A stretch of DNA of 21,323 nt from Methanomethylovorans sp. PtaU1.Bin073. Its GTDB lineage: Archaea; Halobacteriota; Methanosarcinia; Methanosarcinales; Methanosarcinaceae. Both the position numbers and the translations under genes were made by a program. Every line of letters begins with the position of its first letter. Within the stretch, counting starts at the first letter, position 1. Below, one piece after another: positions 15,677 to 21,323 of this stretch. Location of the stretch: NCBI GenBank assembly GCA_002067265.1, contig MVQW01000325.1, positions 1-21,323 of the forward strand. The letters run 5' to 3'. The notes beneath the pieces were generated by a model. It was given only the letters and a program-made list of their open reading frames with translations. It was not told the DNA's origin and did not search any database.

Positions 15677-16327
15677 TTAGTTCTTATGTGAATCAAGTAC
15701 ATCACATATCTGCCTGAAAACATCTTCAACTGAACCAGTTCCATCAATGTTAACAAGAATACCCATATTGGAATAGTAATCAATTAAAGGCTTTGTTTTG
15801 GCCGTATATACCTCAAGCCTTTGGCGAACAACCTCTTCCTTGTCATCATCGCGCTGGTATAGTTTACCACCACATGCATCACATATACCTGCCTTCAAAG
15901 GAGGATTGAACATCAGATGGTAACTCTCTCCGCATGAGCACATTCGACGCCCACTCAGCCTGCCTATTAGTTCTTTATCTGGAACTTCAATATTCAGGAC
16001 AACATCCAGAGGTTTCCTAATTGTTCCTAAAATCTCTTTTAAGGCTTCTGCCTGAGGAATTGTGCGTGGGTAACCATCCAACATATATCCTGTCTTACAA
16101 TCTGCCTGTTGGAGACGATCTCTGATTATCCCGATCAATACTTCATCAGGTACAAGCTCTCCCTTGTCCATATATCCCTTAGCCTTTATTCCTAGTGTTG
16201 TGCCATCTCTCACATTAGCACGTAATATGTCACCTGTAGAAATATGAGGTATGTTGTAATGCTTAGCCAGCTCTTTGGCCTGAGTGCCTTTACCGGCACC
16301 AGGCGGACCAAATAATACTATATTCAT
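15677..16327 (-). CDS. adk: Adenylate kinase, long form with cysteine-bearing lid
   Basis: This kinase interconverts ATP + AMP and 2 ADP. It has 216 residues, with P-loop GPPGAGKGT (7-15), STGDILRANV, the DGYPRTIPQAE motif (84-94) and a long lid. The lid carries C130, C132, C149 and C152, the positions of the zinc site in bacterial-type enzymes, except that the first pair is C-x-C and not the usual C-x2-C. This is the bacterial-like Adk, not the short trimeric archaeal AdkA. It starts 13 nt after the secY stop with a weak GGGGA ribosome binding site. Confidence 0.95.
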   Translation of the reverse strand: MNIVLFGPPGAGKGTQAKELAKHYNIPHISTGDILRANVRDGTTLGIKAKGYMDKGELVPDEVLIGIIRDRLQQADCKTGYMLDGYPRTIPQAEALKEILGTIRKPLDVVLNIEVPDKELIGRLSGRRMCSCGESYHLMFNPPLKAGICDACGGKLYQRDDDKEEVVRQRLEVYTAKTKPLIDYYSNMGILVNIDGTGSVEDVFRQICDVLDSHKN

Positions 16328-16340
16328 TGAAATTTCCCCA

Positions 16341-17822
16341 TTATTCCTGTCCGAAGAAAGATCTGATCATCGGATGCATCTCCATCATCTGTTCTGATGC
16401 TATATCCTCGTACAGGCGATATACAATACTTACAGTAAGCAGCAGACCAGTTCCACCTGCGCTTCCAAGCGTACCCAACAGACTTGCGATAAGTGTGAGC
16501 ACACCAATGAACACACCACCTATGACAGTTACTTTTGGAATGTAGCGGACCATGACTTTCTCAATACTGCCGACATTTCTTCTGAAACCTGGAATCTGCA
16601 TACCGGAGTTGAAAACCTTCTGAGCAGTCTGCTTTGCGCCCATGCCTGTAGTTTCAATCCAGAACAGAGCGAAGACAACACCACCTGCTATCAAAAATAC
16701 AGCATCTATCAAGACATGCAATCCTATTTGCCATACAGCAGGTACAGGAGCACCTATGCTTGAAAATGAGTCCCTTACAAGAGATGGGATCCAGTCATAG
16801 GGACTATGAATTGGTGCAAAGTAATACATCAGGCCATTGATTGGCTTTGAGCCTACATATTCTCCAAGAATTGTAATGCCCCTTCCACTCAATAATAGAC
16901 CTATTAGCTGAATGTTAGCCTGAAGTGCACGCACAAGGATCATAGGAAGAACTGATGCGTATATTAGTTTCACCGGAAACTTACCTCTGGCTCCTCTTAC
17001 AGCACTATGAGCCAACGGGATCTCAATACGTGTACTTTCAACATAAACGACAAGTAAGAATATAATAACAGTACTTACAAGGGCGAGAATACCACCGCTT
17101 ACAAGCACATACAGGAGTCCATTACCAGTTGTGAATAGGGTGACCAGATCCTCGTTCTGAATAATATAGATCCACTTAGGCAGAAAACCAATGGGAAGAC
17201 CAGAAGAATCTGCTTGCCAGTTAAATAGACCAGTAACTATCTGCTGGGAAACTCCTGCAACTATGAATAGACCGACACCTGAACCAATACCCCATTTAGA
17301 AACTACTTCATCCATGAAAAGTACCAGTACACCGCCAATACATATCTGAATGAAAATAATCAGAGTAATTATAGTTCCACTTACACCAAGGGAAGAAGCA
17401 AGGTCAAGATCTGGCTGAATATAACCACCCATAATCTGGGGCAAAGCTTCCAGTACAATCATCACAAATACCATGAATTTCTGTGCACCCTGGAAAAATG
17501 CCTGGTCAGAAGAATCGGACAAATCCAATTTAATAACATCTGCACCCACAAGCAACTGGAGTACAATTGATGCCGTGACGATGGGACCGATACCAAGTAA
17601 AATCAGTGAATTCGATGCCCCTGCAAAGAAGGCACGGTATTGTTCGAACAAGTCTATCGAATCTGCAGACAATCCAAATAAAGGCACATTAGCAAGTGCA
17701 AAGTATAGCACAAGTACACCTAACGTCCACATAACTTTATTCTTGAAATGTACGTGGCCTTCTGGACTTGCAACTGCAGGTAATTTTTTAAATATGGGGT
17801 CTAAACTCTCCTTGAAACTCAT
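16341..17822 (-). CDS. secY: Preprotein translocase subunit SecY
   Basis: This is the main channel subunit of the Sec translocon (Sec61alpha homologue), about 493 residues with ten predicted membrane helices. Visible marks are the plug-region segment NVPLFGLSADSIDLFEQYRAFFAG, the IELPLAHSA-like IEIPLAHSAVRG loop, and the C-terminal KVTVIGGVFIGVLTLIASLLGTLGSAGGTGLLL helices with the YRLYEDIASEQMMEM tail. The frame opens at 17855, but the GGGTGG at 17827-17832 places the start at ATG 17822 (MSFKESLDPIF), with ATG 17825 next to it. It is preceded by a 120-nt gap after uL15 with two perfect inverted repeats, so it may also be transcribed on its own. Confidence 0.96.
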   Translation of the reverse strand: MSFKESLDPIFKKLPAVASPEGHVHFKNKVMWTLGVLVLYFALANVPLFGLSADSIDLFEQYRAFFAGASNSLILLGIGPIVTASIVLQLLVGADVIKLDLSDSSDQAFFQGAQKFMVFVMIVLEALPQIMGGYIQPDLDLASSLGVSGTIITLIIFIQICIGGVLVLFMDEVVSKWGIGSGVGLFIVAGVSQQIVTGLFNWQADSSGLPIGFLPKWIYIIQNEDLVTLFTTGNGLLYVLVSGGILALVSTVIIFLLVVYVESTRIEIPLAHSAVRGARGKFPVKLIYASVLPMILVRALQANIQLIGLLLSGRGITILGEYVGSKPINGLMYYFAPIHSPYDWIPSLVRDSFSSIGAPVPAVWQIGLHVLIDAVFLIAGGVVFALFWIETTGMGAKQTAQKVFNSGMQIPGFRRNVGSIEKVMVRYIPKVTVIGGVFIGVLTLIASLLGTLGSAGGTGLLLTVSIVYRLYEDIASEQMMEMHPMIRSFFGQE

Positions 17823-17888
17823 CATTCCACCCTTTAAGCTGGGAGATGTAAACACAGAATATATGCTTAGAGATAATTAATTAATAAA

Positions 17889-17902
17889 CCTAAATATACG
17901 TC
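17889..17902 (-). promoter_or_regulatory. Possible internal promoter for secY
   Basis: On the minus strand CGTATATTTAGG is TATA-like and about 75 nt upstream of the secY start; CATATATTC near 17857-17865 is another option. Either could give secY-adk-DUF106-cmk-cbf5 its own transcript. Confidence 0.3.
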
Positions 17903-17923
17903 TACATTAATAAAGATGCACCC

Positions 17924-17937
17924 TATAACCGGTTATA
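17924..17937. repeat. Perfect 14-bp palindrome between uL15 and secY
   Basis: TATAACCGGTTATA reads the same on both strands. It is about 100 bp upstream of secY and 40 bp past uL15. A dimeric regulator site is one reading; a TATA-like element with chance symmetry is another. Confidence 0.45.
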
Positions 17938-17952
17938 TTACAAAAATGGAAT

Positions 17953-17976
17953 AAGTAATGCCAACTGGCATTACTT
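17953..17976 (-). terminator. Perfect hairpin directly after the uL15 stop codon
   Basis: The arms AAGTAATGCCA (17953-17963) and TGGCATTACTT (17966-17976) are perfect complements with a 2-nt centre. The hairpin begins at the base after the uL15 TAG. On the minus strand it is followed about 10 nt later by TTTTTG. It could end part of the transcript, stabilise the 3' end of the upstream mRNA, or attenuate secY expression. Confidence 0.5.
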
Positions 17977-18405
17977 CTAAGGCTCCAAGCATGAACCGCC
18001 TGCGGCTTCTATTTTTTCTCTGGCCACGCCAGAGAATTCATAGGCTGTAACAGCAAGCTTCTTAGTAACCCTACCGGTGCCAAGCACCTTGTCAATGTCA
18101 AGGCATGTTAGATCAATACGGTATTGGCCTTCTTCCAGCTGGGCCAGACCATCAAGTACTAACTCATCTGCTAGTTCATCTAGTTCGCCTACATTAACGA
18201 CAGATACAGGTTTAAGGGTCTTTGGAGGACGGGTGAAACCGTGTTTCCCCTGATCATAACCAAGAAGAATAGCTCTGATGGCATGATGTTTGCAAACCCC
18301 TGCTCTTCCTCTTCCGCCACGATTGCCTGCACCTCGTCTGTTTTTATGAGTGCCTCCACCGCAAGTACGAGAACCTCTGAACTTCTTTGTGTTGCCCTTG
18401 CTCAT
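17977..18405 (-). CDS. rpl15: Large ribosomal subunit protein uL15
   Basis: This is a 142-residue 50S protein with the glycine- and arginine-rich N-terminus [25 protein letters not shown] that threads into 23S rRNA, and a C-terminal globular part ([20 protein letters not shown]). The ATG follows GAGGTAATAATC, where the GAGGT overlaps the end of the uL30 gene. The stop is TAG, followed after one codon by an in-frame TAA. Confidence 0.96.
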   Translation of the reverse strand: MSKGNTKKFRGSRTCGGGTHKNRRGAGNRGGRGRAGVCKHHAIRAILLGYDQGKHGFTRPPKTLKPVSVVNVGELDELADELVLDGLAQLEEGQYRIDLTCLDIDKVLGTGRVTKKLAVTAYEFSGVAREKIEAAGGSCLEP

Positions 18406-18410
18406 GATTA

Positions 18411-18872
18411 TTACCTCATCTGGTTAAGGAGGACTTTGATATTATCTCCGTGGTTTCCCAGTACGCCTCCTAGCTCAACTGGTTTCTTGATCCCAGCATG
18501 TCCTTTACGTGGTGGATGGAGTCTAAAGACCGGTTTCAACCCAGGTACATCCTTGAGTGAAGCTTTACCTGCACATACGGCTTCAGCAAATTCAGCAATT
18601 GTGGAATAATCGGTGTTTTGAGAAAGATACTCATTAGTGAGCCTGTCTCCGCCTTCGATCTTACCACGGTTGTTGAGCACCTCTGTAAGGGTAGCTGCAT
18701 CTATTGTACCATAGGCGACATAGTCCTTCACCATCTGGATCATACCGCGGTTATGAGGAGTATCATTGATCACTACACAATGATTCACCCGGTTTAGGCG
18801 AAGCATGTGAAGAGTATCCTGAATGGAACCTCTTACATCTACATTTCCACGCATTCTTACAAGTACAAACAT
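18411..18872 (-). CDS. rpl30: Large ribosomal subunit protein uL30
   Basis: This 153-residue protein has the length of the archaeal/eukaryotic form, much longer than the bacterial one of about 60. It begins [33 protein letters not shown], the conserved ferredoxin-like RNA-binding part, and ends with [19 protein letters not shown]. It starts one base after the uS5 stop codon. Confidence 0.96.
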   Translation of the reverse strand: MFVLVRMRGNVDVRGSIQDTLHMLRLNRVNHCVVINDTPHNRGMIQMVKDYVAYGTIDAATLTEVLNNRGKIEGGDRLTNEYLSQNTDYSTIAEFAEAVCAGKASLKDVPGLKPVFRLHPPRKGHAGIKKPVELGGVLGNHGDNIKVLLNQMR

Positions 18873-18873
18873 C

Positions 18874-19512
18874 TCAAGCCTCCTCCCTACGGATCTGGAT
18901 CGGACTTCTCACAGTACCTGTAGCCTGCAGAGCATTGAAAGTTGCCTTTGCAAAGTTTAGTGTAGTTCTCGTGGTACCCTCAGTACGTGTCCAAACATCC
19001 TTGATACCTGCCTTCTCTAACACTTTCTTTGCAGTTCCACCGGCAGCGAGTCCAAGACCTCTGGGCGCTGGTATCAGTACTACAATGACACTTCCTGCCT
19101 TGCCCATGACTTCAGATGGTACAGTATGGTTAAGACCACAGGCACATTCCCATGAACCGCAGCCGCGCTTCACACGCACCAGATTGATCTTAGCATTCTC
19201 AATAGCCTTTCTGATAGCGGGACCTACCTGATTGTCCTTGGCCTGTCCAAGACCTACGAAACCATCGCCATTACCCACAATGACAGTAGCTCTAAACTTA
19301 ACACGGCGACCGGAGTCAGTCATCCTCTGAACCATGTTAATGTCCAGAACCTCATCTTCAAGATTTGGGAGTAATATGTCCACAATTTTGGATTCTCTCA
19401 GAGGCAATCCAGAATCGATTGCCTCGTCCATGGAAGTGATCTGCCCTTCCTGAACAAGCTTGCCGAGCCTTGTTTGTGGAACCCATTCCTCTTCTTCGAA
19501 TTCATACGCCAT
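18874..19512 (-). CDS. rps5: Small ribosomal subunit protein uS5
   Basis: This is a 212-residue 30S protein for translational accuracy and mRNA handling. The double-stranded-RNA-binding-like domain is seen at [21 protein letters not shown] (about residues 69-89), then the C-terminal domain with [19 protein letters not shown]. The archaeal N-terminal extension [17 protein letters not shown] is present. The ATG follows a GGTGATC that is fused to the uL18 stop (TAGGTGAT). Confidence 0.97.
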   Translation of the reverse strand: MAYEFEEEEWVPQTRLGKLVQEGQITSMDEAIDSGLPLRESKIVDILLPNLEDEVLDINMVQRMTDSGRRVKFRATVIVGNGDGFVGLGQAKDNQVGPAIRKAIENAKINLVRVKRGCGSWECACGLNHTVPSEVMGKAGSVIVVLIPAPRGLGLAAGGTAKKVLEKAGIKDVWTRTEGTTRTTLNFAKATFNALQATGTVRSPIQIRREEA

Positions 19513-19520
19513 ATGATCAC

Positions 19521-20042
19521 CTAATTGAAAGCAGAAGAGATCTTTTCCTTGACTGCATCGAACAGTTGCGGCAGATTCGACCCTTCCATATATTCTGCAA
19601 TGTGTTCGCCTCTGATCCTTTCATCAGAGGGGAATACAGATGGATCATGAGGAATCTCTAGTCCTGAATCAACTATGCCTTTTAAGGTGGCATAGATACG
19701 GGAACCAGGAGAAGATGCCTGTAATCCGATATCAAGTATTCCATAATCGTATCCCTTGCTTAGAGTTCTGTAACCAAACAAGAGGCCGGTAAGATAAGCT
19801 GCCGGCGTGTTGCCTGTGGGAGCATCATAACCATAGTTTTTGAGTTCTGTAGATATGGCTGATGAAAGAGTAACATCTCCTTCAGGTGTTGGAGCTATGA
19901 GCTGGACCTGAACATGTTTTGAACTCTTGCGAACTACCACACGGTCTTCTTTTGAAAGGAGCAACTTAAGACGCTGATGATAATTGGTGCGTCCCTCCCT
20001 TCGTCGCCTGAAAGCGACTTTATATCTGGGCCCTGTTGCCAT
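19521..20042 (-). CDS. rpl18: Large ribosomal subunit protein uL18
   Basis: This 5S rRNA-binding protein has 173 residues from ATG 20042 ([21 protein letters not shown]). An ATG at 20048 is in frame, but it sits against the GGAGGAT ribosome binding site, which is well spaced for 20042. The archaeal-type sequence [15 protein letters not shown] region, [13 protein letters not shown] and the C-terminal acidic helix are present. It follows eL19 with a 46-nt gap, the widest gap from uL6 through uL15. Confidence 0.96.
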   Translation of the reverse strand: MATGPRYKVAFRRRREGRTNYHQRLKLLLSKEDRVVVRKSSKHVQVQLIAPTPEGDVTLSSAISTELKNYGYDAPTGNTPAAYLTGLLFGYRTLSKGYDYGILDIGLQASSPGSRIYATLKGIVDSGLEIPHDPSVFPSDERIRGEHIAEYMEGSNLPQLFDAVKEKISSAFN

Positions 20043-20088
20043 GATCATATCCTCCTGGATAAAATCTCAAAGCTTCTGTTTATCATCT

Positions 20089-20547
20089 TCATCCCTCATG
20101 TTTAAGGAGCTTTTGTGACTCAAGGTGTGACTCCATATGTGCAACACTACGGTATTCTCCACCTTTTGCTTTACGATAGATCTTACAATATGTGGATTTG
20201 TCCAGAGAACCATCTGCACGATGTTCCTTTAGCTTTGCCCTGATTGCACGGATTCTTTTAATCCACTGATCTTTCCGTGGATTCCTTGCTCCCTTTGTAC
20301 CTTTTCTTGAACCCTGTCCCTTGCGATGTCCATACTTGCGCTTGGCATCCCTTACTCTTGCACGGCCCCTGCTGACTCCTTTTGGTTTAGCGGCAGCAAT
20401 GCTTCCTTTCTTAATAAGTTCTCGAAGGTCCGCTCTTGTAATCGCAACTGCAATATCGCTAGCAGCCTCTGGATCCATCCATACTCTGTGTATACCACAG
20501 CCCATGATGTCAGCAGCCATCCTCTTCTGATTAGAAAGATCGGTCAT
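20089..20547 (-). CDS. rpl19e: Large ribosomal subunit protein eL19
   Basis: This is an archaeal/eukaryotic-only 50S protein of 152 residues, with [20 protein letters not shown], the basic block [21 protein letters not shown] and a long C-terminal helix. GTG 20556 is in frame but directly abuts AAGGAG; ATG 20547 lies 9 nt from it and is preferred. It starts one base after the eL32 stop codon. Confidence 0.96.
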   Translation of the reverse strand: MTDLSNQKRMAADIMGCGIHRVWMDPEAASDIAVAITRADLRELIKKGSIAAAKPKGVSRGRARVRDAKRKYGHRKGQGSRKGTKGARNPRKDQWIKRIRAIRAKLKEHRADGSLDKSTYCKIYRKAKGGEYRSVAHMESHLESQKLLKHEG

Positions 20548-20548
20548 C

Positions 20549-20992
20549 TCATTCACTCCTTGAAGGATTTAGGATCTTTATTCCCATGGACACTGCTTTT
20601 TCCTGTATCATGGCTTTCTTTCTTGCACCGACCTTTGCAGCAATCCTAATAGCCATCGTATTAGCATCGAGGGATGAAACATCATTCAGTGTTGAAACGA
20701 TGACTTCGGAATAACCGGAAGGGTGTAAACCCTTTACCAGAACCGGACTGCCATAGCCCACCTGAGCATGAGCACCCTTTGCAACATATCCAGTGCGCTT
20801 TTTATTGTGCTGACCTCTTGGTATTCTCCAGTTGGAGTCCAGCCTCTTATACTTGTGACAATCAGTCCTCTTGAACTGGGGCTTCTTTGCCTTCTGGACT
20901 TTCCGAACATTGAAAAGGCGTTTACCTTCAGCATCCATTGATGCACCGCAGTTCATAGTTCCAGAAGAGGACTTAGTGATATTATCTTCCAT
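20549..20992 (-). CDS. rpl32e: Large ribosomal subunit protein eL32
   Basis: This archaeal/eukaryotic-only 50S protein has 147 residues. The core [16 protein letters not shown], then [30 protein letters not shown] and the C-terminal [21 protein letters not shown] are the family marks. About 30 less conserved residues precede the core. The ATG follows AGGTGATTTGA, with the AGGTGAT fused to the uL6 TAG stop. Confidence 0.95.
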   Translation of the reverse strand: MEDNITKSSSGTMNCGASMDAEGKRLFNVRKVQKAKKPQFKRTDCHKYKRLDSNWRIPRGQHNKKRTGYVAKGAHAQVGYGSPVLVKGLHPSGYSEVIVSTLNDVSSLDANTMAIRIAAKVGARKKAMIQEKAVSMGIKILNPSRSE

Positions 20993-21001
20993 TCAAATCA
21001 C

Positions 21002-21322
21002 CTACAATATCTTCTCTACGATATAGATACCATCCTGGAATACACGGGGATCGAATCTCTTGATCTTCGTGGCTTGCTCTATGTTGGCTGCTGTCTGCCC
21101 AACATCCTCTTTGTTTATACCAGTGATTGTAACCTGGTCCGCTCCTGCCTTGACCTTGGTCTCACCGAGGATATTTGCAGATCTTGCTTTCTTCTCACCC
21201 AAGAAGTTACCAATTAGCAATTTTTTACCCTCGACCTTCAGCTGCATAGGGAAGTGGGAGTATACAACCTTCATGCGGTATTCAAACCCTTGGGTTACAC
21301 CTTTCATCATGTTATTAATATG
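21002..21322 (-). CDS. rpl6: Large ribosomal subunit protein uL6, truncated by the right window edge
   Basis: Only the C-terminal 106 residues are in view; the frame continues without a stop to the edge as [27 protein letters not shown], so the ATG at 21310 is an internal methionine, not the start. The second uL6 domain is intact ([19 protein letters not shown], then [20 protein letters not shown]). It binds 23S rRNA near the factor site. It heads the visible part of the spc operon and ends with TAG, backed up by an in-frame TGA three codons later. Confidence 0.95.
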   Translation of the reverse strand, partial: HINNMMKGVTQGFEYRMKVVYSHFPMQLKVEGKKLLIGNFLGEKKARSANILGETKVKAGADQVTITGINKEDVGQTAANIEQATKIKRFDPRVFQDGIYIVEKIL

Positions 21323-21323
21323 T

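Noticed and set aside
1..21323. CRISPR arrays, insertion sequences, integrases, attachment sites
   Set aside because: I saw no regular direct repeats with spacers, no transposase or integrase, and no terminal repeats. The tRNA genes are not followed by duplicated tRNA ends.

Overview
This window comes from a methanogenic archaeon, most likely of the Methanosarcinales (Methanosarcinaceae-like); I cannot fix the genus. The grounds are an archaeal ribosomal operon order (uL6-eL32-eL19-uL18-uS5-uL30-uL15-SecY-Adk-DUF106-Cmk-Cbf5), an RNA polymerase subunit D with two intact [4Fe-4S] cysteine sets, a surface protein with two Methanosarcinales-type S-layer duplication domains, tRNA genes without an encoded CCA, AT-rich TATA promoters and GGAGG/GGTGAT ribosome binding sites.

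Layout. (1) Positions 3-3897, plus strand: an archaeal type IV pilus/type II secretion ATPase, cut by the left edge, overlaps its polytopic membrane partner. (2) Positions 3938-5263: a small 2x[4Fe-4S] ferredoxin (minus) and a radical SAM protein (plus) diverge from a 21-bp gap. (3) Positions 5382-6696, plus: a small DUF2551-like protein and a cis-prenyltransferase, each with a start-codon puzzle. (4) Positions 6697-6992 hold no gene that I can support, only a terminator-like hairpin and T-rich tRNA trailer. (5) Positions 6993-9367, minus: uS13, uS4, uS11 and RpoD, then tRNA-Leu(GAG); the mRNA leader ahead of uS13 can form three hairpins in a row. (6) Positions 9748-13315, plus: a large S-layer-type surface protein and a NudC-type Nudix hydrolase. 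(7) Positions 13413-21323, minus: tRNA-Ser(GGA) and the distal spc operon, from Cbf5 back to uL6, which is cut by the right edge.

How the genes work together. The two minus-strand blocks supply ribosomal proteins, an RNA polymerase subunit, the protein-conducting channel (SecY) with a possible Oxa1/EMC3-type insertase (DUF106), two nucleoside monophosphate kinases and the H/ACA pseudouridine synthase. The genes are packed with 1-15 nt gaps or overlaps, and stop codons are often merged with the next Shine-Dalgarno sequence, which points to translational coupling. The S-layer and nudC genes sit in opposite orientation between cbf5/tRNA-Ser and uS13.

The window is mostly well-known housekeeping. 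I did not find a convincing undescribed system. The points most worth a second look are the structured uS13 leader, the cbf5 stop codon lying inside tRNA-Ser, the missing start codon for the conserved-looking N-terminus of the prenyltransferase, and the perfect palindromes between uL15 and secY.
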